DNA of 64,000 bases. It comes from Hydrogenoanaerobacterium saccharovorans. GTDB lineage: Bacteria > Bacillota > Clostridia > Oscillospirales > Ruminococcaceae. The notes under the pieces are model-generated. The model saw only the letters and a list, made by a program, of their open reading frames with translations, did not search any database and was not told the DNA's origin. The stretch is taken from the NCBI RefSeq assembly GCF_016901815.1, contig NZ_JACSNR010000002.1, positions 1-64,000 of the forward strand, written 5' to 3'. Made by a program: the position numbers and the translations under genes. Every line of letters begins with the position of its first letter. Within the stretch, counting starts at the first letter, position 1. This document shows, in pieces, positions 47,797-57,342 of this stretch.

Positions 47797-48174
47797 TCAC
47801 TGGATCGGGGCATAGCTCCCGGTGACCTCCTGCCACTCATAGAGATGTTCCCCGTCCTTGGAAACCGCATAGCTGCCGGTTCCCTTTTTCACCAGCCAGC
47901 ACTCGGTGTCCTCCACTGTGACGGTCCCTTCGCAGGTAAACTGGCTGTTCTGGAGCATGGCGATGTTTTCATCGGTGGTGCAGAGCTTCTGGCTGTTCGA
48001 GATGAGCAGTTCCCGCACCCGTTCCACCGCTTCTTCCTCGGTGATGCCCTCAGCTGCCGGTTCCGCCGCGGACACCTGGCTCTCCGGCTCCGAAGAAGAA
48101 CTCTCCTCATTGCCGGCAGCACAGCCGCCCAGCAGCAGGCAAAGCCCCAGAAGAAGGCAGAGCATACGCTTCAT
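47797..48174 (-). CDS. Small lipoprotein, unknown function
   Basis: A 125-residue lipoprotein with a clear signal and lipobox (LLLGGCAAG, Cys18). A Ser/Glu-rich linker (about 22-45) leads to a compact domain of about 80 residues with helix ITEEEAVERVRELL and several strands (GTVTVEDTECWLVKKGTGSYAVSKDGEHLYEW). The strand pattern is reminiscent of PepSY-like domains, but I would not assign one. It is the last gene of the long yicC-thiN operon, 4 nt after thiN, and ends at a strong terminator. Confidence 0.8.
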   Translation of the reverse strand: MKRMLCLLLGLCLLLGGCAAGNEESSSSEPESQVSAAEPAAEGITEEEAVERVRELLISNSQKLCTTDENIAMLQNSQFTCEGTVTVEDTECWLVKKGTGSYAVSKDGEHLYEWQEVTGSYAPIQ

Positions 48175-48178
48175 GGGC

Positions 48179-48817
48179 TCAGACCTCCTTGGGATAGATC
48201 ACAAAGAGAATGCCCTTCTCCACCGAGATGGTGGCGATGCGTTCCTCTCCGATGCGGTTGCTGATGCCCAGCGGGAAACGGTTGGTCATCACCGCATTTT
48301 CCAGCCCGAACCGGGCGCCCCGGATGGTCACACCCTCGGCCCGGTCACTGTGGCACAGCACTGAGAAGGTGCTCTCCGGCTTGCCCTGAATGGACAGGCT
48401 CCCGCCATCCAGCAGCCAGACCCGCTCATGGGAACCGAGGATCTCTGCCGCTGTTCCCGGAGCTTTCTCGGAAATAAAGGCCAGGATCTGCAGGTTGCCC
48501 AGCAGATGATCCAGCCGCCCGCCGGTGGCTGCCACCAGCAGGATACTGTCATAGCCGTGTTCCAGCGCATACCGGACGGCAATCACAGTGTCGGTGTCGT
48601 CCTTGTCACGGATGTACCGCTGCACCGGAATATCCTCGGGCAGCGCGCCGGTATAGGAGTCAAAATCCCCCAGCAGCAGGTCGGGACGCACCCCCAGACA
48701 CTGAGCCAGCCGGTAACCGGCATCACAGCAGATCACAAAGTCATCATGGCGCAGGCCGATCTCATGTTTTTCGATTCCATGCTGATCCCCTGCGGTAAAA
48801 ATCACACAGCGCGGCAT
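48179..48817 (-). CDS. thiN: Thiamine pyrophosphokinase
   Basis: A 212-residue enzyme that transfers pyrophosphate from ATP to thiamine. The N-terminal domain has VICCDAGYRLA, a LLGDFDS motif (about 48-54) and DKDDTD (about 73-78), the metal and nucleotide ligands. The C-terminal thiamine-binding part has GGRLDH and LENAVMTNRFPLGISN. I chose ATG 48817 behind AAAGGGTGAGG; a GTG at 48826 overlapping rsgA is possible. This gene commonly follows rsgA in Firmicutes, as here. Confidence 0.94.
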   Translation of the reverse strand: MPRCVIFTAGDQHGIEKHEIGLRHDDFVICCDAGYRLAQCLGVRPDLLLGDFDSYTGALPEDIPVQRYIRDKDDTDTVIAVRYALEHGYDSILLVAATGGRLDHLLGNLQILAFISEKAPGTAAEILGSHERVWLLDGGSLSIQGKPESTFSVLCHSDRAEGVTIRGARFGLENAVMTNRFPLGISNRIGEERIATISVEKGILFVIYPKEV

Positions 48818-48822
48818 CTTCC

Positions 48823-49755
48823 TCACCCTTTCTGACGATAACCGGGCAGTTCCCAGTCGTTGAGTTTTTTTGCGTCCTCATAGAGGGTGCAGTAGCTTTC
48901 AAACCTGCTGCAGGCAATCTCGCCCCGCTGCACCGCTTCCACCACGGCGCAGCCCTTCTCTCCGGTATGGGAACAGTCCCCGAACCGGCACTGATCCACA
49001 TAGGGCTGGAATTCCCGGAAGCATCCGGCAAGCTCCTCCTTGCGGATCACAGCGAATTTCTCCAGTTCCACCGAGGAAAAGCCCGGTGTATCCGCCAGGA
49101 AACCGCCGCCCACCGGATAGAGCTCCACATGGCGGGTGGTGTGCCGGCCCCGGCCCAGCTTTTCACTGACCTCGCCGGTGGCAAGGCTCAGGCCGGGTTC
49201 CAGCGCGTTGAGCAGGGAACTCTTGCCGGCGCCGGTATTGCCGCTGAACACCACCAGACGGCCTCCGGTGAGCTGTTCCCGCAGTTCTGCCACGCCCTCC
49301 CCGGTAGCCGAGGAGAGTTCCAGGCAGCGGTATCCTGCCTTGCGGTAGTCCGCAAGAAGTTCCGGGTCCCGGCGCAGGTCGCTCTTGGTCACTGCCAGCA
49401 TGGGCTCAATGCCCTTGTGTTCCGCCACGGCCAGCATCTTATCCAGCACAAAGCGGTTGGGCGCCGGGCTGACAGTGGATACCACCAGTACCAGCAGGTC
49501 GATATTTGCCACCGGCGGGCGGATCAGGAAGTTCTTCCGGGGCAGGAGTTCAATCAGATAGCCCTTGCCTTCCCCGGTGAGTTCCGCCCGGGCCAGATCC
49601 CCCACATAGGGAGTGACGCCCTCCTTGCGGAACACACCCCGGGCCCGGCACTCCACCAGACCCTCCGGTGTATCGATATAGTAGAACCCGCCCAGGGCCC
49701 GGATGATCCTTCCCTGGACTGTGGCTGTTTCTGTTTTCTCTGTCATTTCTGTCAT
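48823..49755 (-). CDS. rsgA: Ribosome small-subunit GTPase RsgA
   Basis: A 310-residue circularly permuted GTPase that helps 30S maturation. An N-terminal OB fold (about 10-75) is followed by the G domain in permuted order: G4 AVTKSDL, then G1 GNTGAGKSSLLNAL, then G3 ADTPGFSS. A zinc-binding C-terminus follows, with C-x5-C-x-H-x5-C spacing in CRFGDCSHTGEKGC. The start follows GAGGCGGCAGAGT and lies 11 nt after prkC. Its place between prkC and thiN is a common Firmicutes arrangement. Confidence 0.96.
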   Translation of the reverse strand: MTEMTEKTETATVQGRIIRALGGFYYIDTPEGLVECRARGVFRKEGVTPYVGDLARAELTGEGKGYLIELLPRKNFLIRPPVANIDLLVLVVSTVSPAPNRFVLDKMLAVAEHKGIEPMLAVTKSDLRRDPELLADYRKAGYRCLELSSATGEGVAELREQLTGGRLVVFSGNTGAGKSSLLNALEPGLSLATGEVSEKLGRGRHTTRHVELYPVGGGFLADTPGFSSVELEKFAVIRKEELAGCFREFQPYVDQCRFGDCSHTGEKGCAVVEAVQRGEIACSRFESYCTLYEDAKKLNDWELPGYRQKG

Positions 49756-49766
49756 ACTCTGCCGCC

Positions 49767-51860
49767 TCAGTCGATCTGGGTGGAGGTGCCTTCATCGAAG
49801 TCCACCTCATAGGTGCGGTAGTGCTCGCCATCCAGCAGGATCTCCACCTCAGCGGTGCCATAGCCGGTCAGGGTGGGCTTCCACACATTGGTGAGGTTGG
49901 GCTGCACCTGACGCTCCATCACCACATTGCCATCCTGGACCGCGGTGGCGGTCATAGTGGCAGAGCCGTTCTCCGGCAGGGTGATATAGAGCTGAACGCT
50001 GCCGATATCCCGGTCACCCGAGCTGAGGGTCAGGTTGACATAGCTGCCCTCGCTGACCTGGGAGCCAAAGACAGGGTCCTGTCCGATGACGGTATCGGTA
50101 CTGCTCTCACTGGAGCGATAGGTGATCTCACCCACCTTGAGGCCGGCCTCTTCCAGCTTGGTTCTGGCCTTCTCCAGCGACAGGCCGCCCAGATCCGGGA
50201 CTTCAGCTGTCTTGGTTTCGGGGCCCTGGCTGATCTGCAGGCTGATGGGGGTGGAGGTGGCTACCTCACTGCCCTCGCCGGGATTGATGCCGCACACCAG
50301 ACCGGACGGCACCACATTGTTGTAGACCTCCGACCGGGTGATCTGGGTAAAGCCCTCTGCCCGGAGAGCACTTTCCACGGTATCCGGGTCCTTGCCCATC
50401 ACCACCGGAATGGTGCCCAGTTCGGTGCCCTGGCTCACCTTGACCTCAATGGTCGCGCCGCTCTTGACGGTACGCCCTTCGGACGGGGACTGGTCATAGA
50501 TCTGTCCCACCGGATATTCGGCATTATAGCCGCTCTCCTTGACGACGATATTGAAGTCCGCATACTCCGCGCTGTCCTTGATGGATTCATAGTCCAGACC
50601 CAGCAGGTTCGGCACCTTGATGTCCTCCACCCGTTCGAAGGGGTTATTGAGCAGCAGCATGGTGCCCACAAAGATCATCGAACCGATGACAAAGGCACAG
50701 GTTACACCCACCAGTGTGGTGAGCAGACCCCGGCGCTCGCCCCGTTTGGAAGTGGTATTCTTGCGGGCTTCTTCGGTCAGTTCCTCATTTTCCCGTGCCA
50801 CTCTGCGGCGCTGGGAAGAACTGTTCCGGGAACGGGAAGATCCGTTCCGCTCCGATTTTTTATCCTTTTTCCGGTTGGAAAACACGGCTGCGATCCCTCC
50901 TGCTTTGGCCTGCCGGGCCGAATGGCGGCCTTCCTCATGGCTGGCCTGCTGAACTCCGCTGACCTCCTTTTCAATCCGTGCCTCATGGGCGGATTCCGAA
51001 GGAGTGCGGTACTTGTATTCAAACGATATGGACGGGTCCTTCTTGAAGGAGTCGATGTCCCGGAGCATTTCCGCTGCCGAGGCATACCGGTCTGCGGCGT
51101 CCTTCTGCATGGCCCGCATCACAATGGATTCCAGGCCCGCCGGAATATCCGGGTTCCATTCCCGGGGCGGTTTGGGAACCTCTTCAATGTGCTTGATCGC
51201 CACTGCCACTGCCGATTCCGCTTCAAAGGGAAGCCGGCCTGTGAGCATCTCATAGAGCATGACGCCCACCGAATAGAGATCCGCCCGGTTGTCGGTGACA
51301 TCGCCCTTGGCCTGCTCGGGGCTTATGTAGTGCACCGAGCCGATGGCCTTATCGGTCATGGTGTGCATGCCGCTGCGGGCAAACCGTGCAATGCCGAAGT
51401 CGGTCACCTTGATGGAGCCGTCCTTGAGCAGCATGATGTTCTGGGGCTTGATGTCCCGGTGGACAATGCCGTTGTCATGGGCATGCTGCAGAGCCCGCAG
51501 GATCTGGATGGTGAAGTAAACAGCTTCCTTCCAGTCCAGCACACCCTTGTGTTCGATATATTCTTTGAGGGTGATGCCGTCGATATACTCCATCACGATG
51601 TAATTCACCCGGTCAGAGAAGTTGACATCATACACCCGGACAATATTGGGATGGGAGAGCAGTGCCACTGCCTTGGATTCATTCTTGAAGCGGCGGAGCA
51701 GTTCTCCATTCTGCACATATTCGTCCCGGAGAATCTTCACCGCCACAATGCGTCCATTGGATACATCGGTGGCCTTGTAGACATTTGCCATGCCGCCGAT
51801 GCCCACCAGTTCATCCACCAGGTACCGTCCATCCAGACGCTTGCCGATATACTTATCCAT
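49767..51860 (-). CDS. prkC: PASTA-domain Ser/Thr protein kinase
   Basis: A 697-residue membrane kinase of the PrkC/StkP family, which senses cell-wall fragments. The kinase domain (about 10-275) has K42 (AVKIL), HRDIKPQN with D136 and DFG 154-156. A basic, Ser/Arg-rich linker precedes the membrane helix (about 376-398). Three PASTA repeats follow outside the cell, each ending in a GxxV-like strand, then an extra beta domain of about 90 residues. ATG 51860 follows AAAGGAGAAGATCG and overlaps the phosphatase stop by 8 nt; the longer frame to 51878 would place the ribosome site inside the gene. Paired with prpC as usual. Confidence 0.96.
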   Translation of the reverse strand: MDKYIGKRLDGRYLVDELVGIGGMANVYKATDVSNGRIVAVKILRDEYVQNGELLRRFKNESKAVALLSHPNIVRVYDVNFSDRVNYIVMEYIDGITLKEYIEHKGVLDWKEAVYFTIQILRALQHAHDNGIVHRDIKPQNIMLLKDGSIKVTDFGIARFARSGMHTMTDKAIGSVHYISPEQAKGDVTDNRADLYSVGVMLYEMLTGRLPFEAESAVAVAIKHIEEVPKPPREWNPDIPAGLESIVMRAMQKDAADRYASAAEMLRDIDSFKKDPSISFEYKYRTPSESAHEARIEKEVSGVQQASHEEGRHSARQAKAGGIAAVFSNRKKDKKSERNGSSRSRNSSSQRRRVARENEELTEEARKNTTSKRGERRGLLTTLVGVTCAFVIGSMIFVGTMLLLNNPFERVEDIKVPNLLGLDYESIKDSAEYADFNIVVKESGYNAEYPVGQIYDQSPSEGRTVKSGATIEVKVSQGTELGTIPVVMGKDPDTVESALRAEGFTQITRSEVYNNVVPSGLVCGINPGEGSEVATSTPISLQISQGPETKTAEVPDLGGLSLEKARTKLEEAGLKVGEITYRSSESSTDTVIGQDPVFGSQVSEGSYVNLTLSSGDRDIGSVQLYITLPENGSATMTATAVQDGNVVMERQVQPNLTNVWKPTLTGYGTAEVEILLDGEHYRTYEVDFDEGTSTQID

Positions 51861-52605
51861 CGATCTTCTCCTTTGCATCGCCGGACAGGATCACGGCGGT
51901 GATATTGTCGCCTCCGCCGCCGGCATTGGCAGCGTCTATGAACCCGGAAGCGTCCCCCGATTCCAGTGCTTCCCGCACCAGCCGGGGGAAATCGGTCGGG
52001 TCGGCATAGTTGTAAAGGCCATCGCTGCACAGCAGCACTGCGTCCCCTTCGCCCAGTTCTGCCTGGGAAAATTCCACCCGGATCTCGCAGTCCACTCCCA
52101 CAGCACGGGTGATATAGTGCCGCTGGGGATGGCTGAGCGCCTCCTCTTCGGTGATCTCGCCCCGTTCCATGAGCATCTGCACAACAGTGTGGTCATGGGT
52201 GAGCTGGGAGAGCTCCTCCCCATGGATCAGATAGGCCCGGCTGTCTCCGGCATGGGCAATGGTCACAGTATTGCCCTCTGCCACTGCCAGCACCACCGTA
52301 GTCCCCATTCCCCGGAGCGCTTCGGTATCCCGGGCAGCCCGGTTCACCACCAGATTGGCATGGGAGATGGCCTGTTCCATAATGGTGCGCAGATCCTTCT
52401 GCTCTGCATCGGAACCCAGAGCGGCGGAAAGCTCCCGGCCAATGTCCCGAACAGTCAGTTCACTGGCTACATTGCCTCCATTTTCGCCGCCCATTCCGTC
52501 ACAGAGCACTGCATAACAGAGCGTATCCGAGATCTGGCAGAAGCTGAAGCTGTCCTGATTGATCTCCCGGCAGAGTCCCCGGTCTGTTTTTCCGAATCCC
52601 CTCAC
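51853..52605 (-). CDS. prpC: PP2C-type Ser/Thr phosphatase (PrpC/Stp1)
   Basis: A 250-residue metal-dependent phosphatase that reverses PrkC phosphorylation. Motifs in order: NQDSF (residues 17-21), LCDGMGGENGG, HAGDSRAYL, LTHDHTVVQ, LLCSDGLYNY and GGGDNITAVIL near the end, supplying the metal-binding aspartates. It starts at GTG 52605 within the rlmN stop overlap (GTGA) and overlaps prkC by 8 nt, so rlmN, prpC and prkC are coupled in translation. Confidence 0.96.
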   Translation of the reverse strand: MRGFGKTDRGLCREINQDSFSFCQISDTLCYAVLCDGMGGENGGNVASELTVRDIGRELSAALGSDAEQKDLRTIMEQAISHANLVVNRAARDTEALRGMGTTVVLAVAEGNTVTIAHAGDSRAYLIHGEELSQLTHDHTVVQMLMERGEITEEEALSHPQRHYITRAVGVDCEIRVEFSQAELGEGDAVLLCSDGLYNYADPTDFPRLVREALESGDASGFIDAANAGGGGDNITAVILSGDAKEKIDG

Positions 52606-53660
52606 GCCTTTGCCTCCTCTCCCTGTTCATACTGCCGCCGCAGCTGTCCGCAGGCGGCATTGATGTCGCTTCCCAGCTCCCGGCGCACTGTGGCATTGAC
52701 TCCCAGCCGTCCCAGCGTATCCACAAACCGGCGGATATCCTGCTGGGCTGTGCGGTCATACCCCCGTTCCTTGACCGGGTTCACCGGGATCAGGTTCACA
52801 TGGCAGATCATGCCGTCCAGCAGCTTTGCCAGCTTCTGGGCATCTGCCGGGCTGTCGTTGACCCCCTTGATGAGCGCATACTCAAAGGAGATACGCCGTC
52901 CGGTGGTTTTGAAGTAATCCCGGCAGGCCTGCATGAGCTGTTCCACCGGCCAGCGGCGGTTCACCGGCATGGTCTTGTTGCGGGTTTCGTTGTCCGGCGC
53001 ATGCAGGGAAATGGACAGGGTAATGCCCAGATCCTCCTTGGCAAGATCGTAGATGCGGTCCACCAGTCCGCAGGTGGACAGGGAGATGTGCCGCTGTCCC
53101 AGATTGTATCCCTTGGGATCGGTGAGCAGCCGCAGGAACCGGATGACATTGTCATAGTTGTCCAGGGGTTCGCCGATGCCCATAAGTACCAGACTGTCCA
53201 CCCGCTCGCCGCTCTGACGCACGGTTTCATAGACCTGCTCGAGCATTTCCGAAGGCGTGAGATGCCGTACCAGGCCGCCCAGGGTGGAGGCACAGAAGTT
53301 GCAGCCCATGCGGCAGCCCACCTGGGTGGAGATGCACAGACTGTTGCCATGCCTATATTTCATCAGCACCGTTTCGATGCAGTTGCCGTCCGCCAGCCGG
53401 TAGAGGTACTTCTGGGTGCCGTCAATGGACGATACCAGCCGGTGCAGTACGGTCAGCTGGGTCAGGGTGCAGCGCTCCGCCAGCTTCTGACGCAGGGCTG
53501 CCGAGAGGTTGGTCATCTCCGACCAGTCCCGCACCCGTTTTTCATGCAGCCAGGAAAAGAGCTGCCCGGCCCGGAACCCCGGTTCTCCCCAATCCTTCAT
53601 CAGGGCAGTCAGTTCCGGCAAAGTCATGGATTTGATGTCGATGCGCAGCTCCTCGCTCAC
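52602..53660 (-). CDS. rlmN: Dual-specificity rRNA/tRNA adenine-C2 methyltransferase RlmN
   Basis: A 352-residue radical SAM enzyme that methylates C2 of A2503 in 23S rRNA and A37 in tRNA. The iron-sulfur motif is C116-x3-C120-x2-C123 (CRMGCNFC). The resolving cysteine lies near the C-terminus in INAACGQL. The N-terminal helical domain (about 1-100) is typical. It starts at GTG 53660, sharing GTGA with the rsmB stop. Part of the translation-related run fmt, def, rsmB, rlmN. Confidence 0.96.
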   Translation of the reverse strand: MSEELRIDIKSMTLPELTALMKDWGEPGFRAGQLFSWLHEKRVRDWSEMTNLSAALRQKLAERCTLTQLTVLHRLVSSIDGTQKYLYRLADGNCIETVLMKYRHGNSLCISTQVGCRMGCNFCASTLGGLVRHLTPSEMLEQVYETVRQSGERVDSLVLMGIGEPLDNYDNVIRFLRLLTDPKGYNLGQRHISLSTCGLVDRIYDLAKEDLGITLSISLHAPDNETRNKTMPVNRRWPVEQLMQACRDYFKTTGRRISFEYALIKGVNDSPADAQKLAKLLDGMICHVNLIPVNPVKERGYDRTAQQDIRRFVDTLGRLGVNATVRRELGSDINAACGQLRRQYEQGEEAKA

Positions 53661-55030
53661 GAGATCCTCCTTACTGCGGAGAAGAAGAATCCGTCACTGC
53701 CGTCTGTCTCAGGCAGCAGAGTGCGGAAAAATCCTCCGTCTTTCGTCACTGCATAGGGTTCGAACTCCGGATGCTCCCCCAGGAAGCGCCGGATTACCTC
53801 TTCGTTTTCCTTCCGGTTGAGGGTGCAGGTGGAATAGACCAGCACACCTCCGGGCTTTACCAGCCGGGCACAGGCGGTGAGAATGCCATACTGCACTCCG
53901 GGCAGCCCTTCAAACTCCGCCACCGGCTTGTACTTGAGCTCCGGTTTGCGGCGGATAATGCCCAGTCCGGAACAGGGCACATCACACAGCACCCGGTCAA
54001 AGGTGCCGATGCCCTCATCAGGCGCTGAGGCGTCCATCACCCGGGGATGGACAATAGAGAGCCCCAGCCGTTCCGCACCCGACTGGATCAGACCCACCCG
54101 GACAGGATAGAGGTCGCAGGCCACCACTTCGCCCTGGTTTTCCATCTGTTCCGCCAGGGTGAAGGTCTTGCCGCCGGGGGCCGAACAGGCGTCCAGCACC
54201 CGCATGCCCGGACGGACATCCAGTGCCTGGCAGCAGAGCTGGCTGGAAAGATCCTGCACATGGAACCGTCCCTCGCCGAATGCGGCATAGGCGGTGACAT
54301 CGCCGGGCTTTTCCAGCCGCAGGCAGGCCGGGAGGACCGTTTCCTCCACGCCGGTGCCGGCCTGTTCCAGTTCTGACCGGAGCTTTTCCGGGGTGACGCG
54401 TGTGGTATTGGCCCGGACAAAGACCGGCGCCGGTTCCAGCGAATCCAGCAGGAACTGCCGGGCTGTCTTCTCGCCGTACTGCTCCATGAGCAGCCGGCAG
54501 AGCTCCTCGGGAGCCGAAGCCTCCGCCGAGAGCCGCTCCAGGGGCGAGAGTTTCTCCGCGCCCGGGCAGAGGGGTTTGCCGTCCCGGATAAAGGCCCGCA
54601 GTACGCCGTTGACAAAGCCGCTGGCGCTCTGCTTGCCCAGCTTGCGGGTGAGCAGGACGCTCTCATTCACAGCGGCCCGTTCGGGCACACTGTCCAGAAA
54701 GAGCAGCTGATAGAGCCCCATCTCAAGGGCACACAATACCTCGGGGTCGAGCTTGTCCACGGGTTTGCGGCAATAGGAGGCCACAATGCGCCGCAGGGTG
54801 ATCTGCCGTTCCAGTACGCCATAGAACAGCGTGGAGGCAAAGGCCCGGTCCCTGGGGGAATCCAGGGTATCGAACCGGGATTCTGCCACCAGATTGGAGT
54901 AGGCAGACTGGCGCATCATCTGTAAAAGAGCGTAAGCGACCACAAGGCGCGCAGATGGTTTTTCCTTCCGCGCACCCCGGGTCGCTTTCGCCTGGGTATT
55001 CGATTGTTGCTTTGATTGATTTGCGTTCAT
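53657..55030 (-). CDS. rsmB: 16S rRNA (cytosine967-C5)-methyltransferase RsmB
   Basis: A 457-residue protein combining an N-terminal NusB-like domain (about 25-165) with an RsmB methyltransferase domain. SAM motif I is RVLDACSAPGGKTF; the catalytic pair is VPCSGLG (motif IV) and YSTCTLNRKENEEV (motif VI, nucleophile Cys). The first 25 residues are a Gln/Lys-rich extension with no family match. It starts with ATG 55030, 1 nt after the yugP stop codon. Confidence 0.95.
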   Translation of the reverse strand: MNANQSKQQSNTQAKATRGARKEKPSARLVVAYALLQMMRQSAYSNLVAESRFDTLDSPRDRAFASTLFYGVLERQITLRRIVASYCRKPVDKLDPEVLCALEMGLYQLLFLDSVPERAAVNESVLLTRKLGKQSASGFVNGVLRAFIRDGKPLCPGAEKLSPLERLSAEASAPEELCRLLMEQYGEKTARQFLLDSLEPAPVFVRANTTRVTPEKLRSELEQAGTGVEETVLPACLRLEKPGDVTAYAAFGEGRFHVQDLSSQLCCQALDVRPGMRVLDACSAPGGKTFTLAEQMENQGEVVACDLYPVRVGLIQSGAERLGLSIVHPRVMDASAPDEGIGTFDRVLCDVPCSGLGIIRRKPELKYKPVAEFEGLPGVQYGILTACARLVKPGGVLVYSTCTLNRKENEEVIRRFLGEHPEFEPYAVTKDGGFFRTLLPETDGSDGFFFSAVRRIS

Positions 55031-55031
55031 G

Positions 55032-55724
55032 TCAGTCCCTGTCCCGCCGGCCGAACAGCAGGATCAGACGGAGCAGCTGAGCCACAGCTGTGATCAGGGC
55101 AGCCACATAGGTCATGGCAGCAGCTCCCAGTACGCTTTTGGCACCGGCGAGTTCGTCCCGATCCAGATAACCGTCCGCAGCCAGAGTTCGGATGGCGCGG
55201 TTGCTTGCATTGAATTCCACAGGCAGTGTTACCAGCTGGAACACCACCATCAGCGAAAAGGCCAGAATTCCGATCTGTACCAGCGGCTGTGCCGAGAAGA
55301 GCAGACCCGCAATGATCAGCGGAATGGACAGCCGGGAGCCGAGATTGGTGACGGGAATAATGGCATTGCGGAGGGTAAGCGGGGCATAATCCGTTGCATG
55401 CTGGATGGCATGGCCCACCTCATGGGCGGCAACACCGATGGCAGCAATGGAAGTGGAAGTATACACCGAATCCGAAAGCCGTACCACATTGGAACGGGGA
55501 TCGTAATGGTCGGTGAGGCTGCCCGCTACCCGCTGGACCTGTACATCATACAGGCCGTTTTCATCGAGGATATTGCGTGCCACCTGGGCGGCGGTGATGC
55601 CGCGGTGGCTGTATACCCGGCTGTACCGGTTAAAAGTGCTGCTGACCCGGGCCTGTGCCAGAAGCGCAATGAGCATAGCCGGAACAATCAGCATAAAATA
55701 ATAGGGGTCAATGTACCAGAACAT
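55032..55724 (-). CDS. yugP: YugP-type zinc metallopeptidase
   Basis: A 230-residue integral membrane protein of the neutral zinc metallopeptidase (YugP) family. The zinc site is AAHEVGHAIQHA (HExxH near 109). Hydrophobic segments are at about 8-25, 130-160 and 195-225. Physiological substrates are unknown. ATG 55724 follows GGGAGGAAATCTTCT; the longer frame to 55763 lacks a site. It lies between fmt and rsmB in the long operon, an arrangement also seen in other Clostridia. Confidence 0.92.
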   Translation of the reverse strand: MFWYIDPYYFMLIVPAMLIALLAQARVSSTFNRYSRVYSHRGITAAQVARNILDENGLYDVQVQRVAGSLTDHYDPRSNVVRLSDSVYTSTSIAAIGVAAHEVGHAIQHATDYAPLTLRNAIIPVTNLGSRLSIPLIIAGLLFSAQPLVQIGILAFSLMVVFQLVTLPVEFNASNRAIRTLAADGYLDRDELAGAKSVLGAAAMTYVAALITAVAQLLRLILLFGRRDRD

Positions 55725-55830
55725 ATAGAAGATTTCCTCCCAGTAAAATAGTTCCTCCCGCATGGCTGGTCCCGCAGAGGGCGGGGAATTTCCAGTTCCA
55801 GGGGAATGGAATCATCATACCGTGCGGATA

Positions 55831-56754
55831 TTAATTGGCTGTTAACGATCTGCCAACAAAAATTTTCTTGCCCCGGAGAAATTCCTCGGCACTCATACGG
55901 CGGCTGCCCTCGAGCTGTACTTCGGTAAAACGCAGGGCTCCTTCGCCGCAGGCAATGACAAACCGGTCGGCGTCCAGCACGGTGCCGGGTTCCCCGCTGC
56001 CCTGTTCCACCCGGGCGGCAAAGACCTTGAGCTTCTTGTCGCCATAGTGGGTATAGGCCACGGGCCAGGGGTTGAGTCCCCGGATCAGGTTGTGCAGTTC
56101 GGCTGCCGGACGGGTGAAGTCCAGCTCTGCCATGGTCTTGTCCAGCATGGGGGCATAGGTGGCCTTCTGTTCGTCCTGCTTCACCGGGGTAATGCGCTTT
56201 TCCTCCAGCGCCCGGACGGTCTTTTTCAGACAGTCCGCACCCATGGGAGCCAGCCGGTCAAAGAGTTCCCCGGCGGTTTCCTCCGGGCCGATGGGAGTGC
56301 GCTGCACCAGCAGAATATCGCCGGTATCCAGCCCCTCGCCCATATACATGGTGGTGATGCCGGTTTCCGCTTCGCCGTTGATCACCGACCACTGGATCGG
56401 GCCGGCGCCCCGGTACTTGGGCAGCAGCGAACCATGTACATTGATGCAGCCATAGGGCGGAATCTCCAGGATCTCCTTGGGGAGGATGCGCCCATAGGCC
56501 ACCACCGCAATGAGATCGGGAGCCAGTTCCCGCAGCTGGGCCGCTACGGTGCCGTCCCGCATCTTGGTGGGCTGGTAGACCGGCAGGCCGTGTTCCAGCG
56601 CCAGTGCCTTGACCGGCGGCGGGGTCAGTACCTGCTTGCGGCCCACCGGCTTATCGGGCTGGGTGTAGACCGCCAGGATCTCATGACCGTCGTCGATGAG
56701 CCCCTGCAGCGACGGCACTGCAAAATCCGGGGTTCCCATAAATACGATCTTCAT
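55831..56754 (-). CDS. fmt: Methionyl-tRNA formyltransferase
   Basis: A 307-residue enzyme that formylates initiator Met-tRNA. The opening KIVFMGTPDFAVPSL, the catalytic NVHGSLLPKYRGAGPIQW (Asn, His) and MYMGEGLDTGDIL (Asp) are diagnostic. The C-terminal OB-like domain begins near 210. ATG 56754 lies 2 nt after the def stop; an in-frame GTG at 56760 overlaps it. The def-fmt pair is the usual bacterial arrangement. Confidence 0.96.
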   Translation of the reverse strand: MKIVFMGTPDFAVPSLQGLIDDGHEILAVYTQPDKPVGRKQVLTPPPVKALALEHGLPVYQPTKMRDGTVAAQLRELAPDLIAVVAYGRILPKEILEIPPYGCINVHGSLLPKYRGAGPIQWSVINGEAETGITTMYMGEGLDTGDILLVQRTPIGPEETAGELFDRLAPMGADCLKKTVRALEEKRITPVKQDEQKATYAPMLDKTMAELDFTRPAAELHNLIRGLNPWPVAYTHYGDKKLKVFAARVEQGSGEPGTVLDADRFVIACGEGALRFTEVQLEGSRRMSAEEFLRGKKIFVGRSLTAN

Positions 56755-56756
56755 GC

Positions 56757-57218
56757 TCACAGATCCTCTTCGTCCAGCATCTCGATGGCGATGGTCTTGA
56801 ATACCTTGCCGTCCAGATGGTCGGTTTCATGGCAGAAGGCACGGGCCAGCAGGTCATGTCCGGTCATGCGGAAGGTCTTGCCATGCCGGTCCTCTGCCTC
56901 GATCTCCACCTCGGTGGGACGCTCCACCAGGCCATACTCCCCGGGGAAGGAAAGACAGCCCTCGCTGGTGGTCTCACTGCCGGCGGTGCGCAGGATGCGG
57001 GGGTTCACCAGCTCGATGATGCCGTCGCCCACATCAATAACGACCACCCGGCGCAGAATACCCACCTGGGGCGCAGCCAGTCCCACACCATTGGCCTGAT
57101 ACATGGTCTCCGCCATGTCGTCCAGCAGTTCGCCCAGCCGCTCATCAAATTTTTCCACCGGGCGGCAGACTTTATACAGCGCCGGATCGTCATACTTGCG
57201 AATTTCTCGAATTGCCAT
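56757..57218 (-). CDS. def: Peptide deformylase
   Basis: A 153-residue metalloenzyme that removes the formyl group from new proteins. Metal ligands: C88 in EGCLS, H130 and H134 in HETDH with E131, and the GVGLAAPQVG motif (44-53). Length is typical of type 1 (iron) deformylase. It starts after AAGGGATTAACGAT and is followed by fmt. A TG-extended -10 (TGGTAAAAT, about 57294-57286) could give an internal promoter for the def-fmt half of the operon. Confidence 0.97.
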   Translation of the reverse strand: MAIREIRKYDDPALYKVCRPVEKFDERLGELLDDMAETMYQANGVGLAAPQVGILRRVVVIDVGDGIIELVNPRILRTAGSETTSEGCLSFPGEYGLVERPTEVEIEAEDRHGKTFRMTGHDLLARAFCHETDHLDGKVFKTIAIEMLDEEDL

Positions 57219-57342
57219 ATCGTTAATCCCTTCTTATCGGTCAGTTTGTATTGCTGCTGTCGGTCAGACAGGTCATATATATTTTATTTTACCACAGTTT
57301 TCCCGGAAGAAAAAGGGGGCTGTTGTCAAACATTTGGGGCAG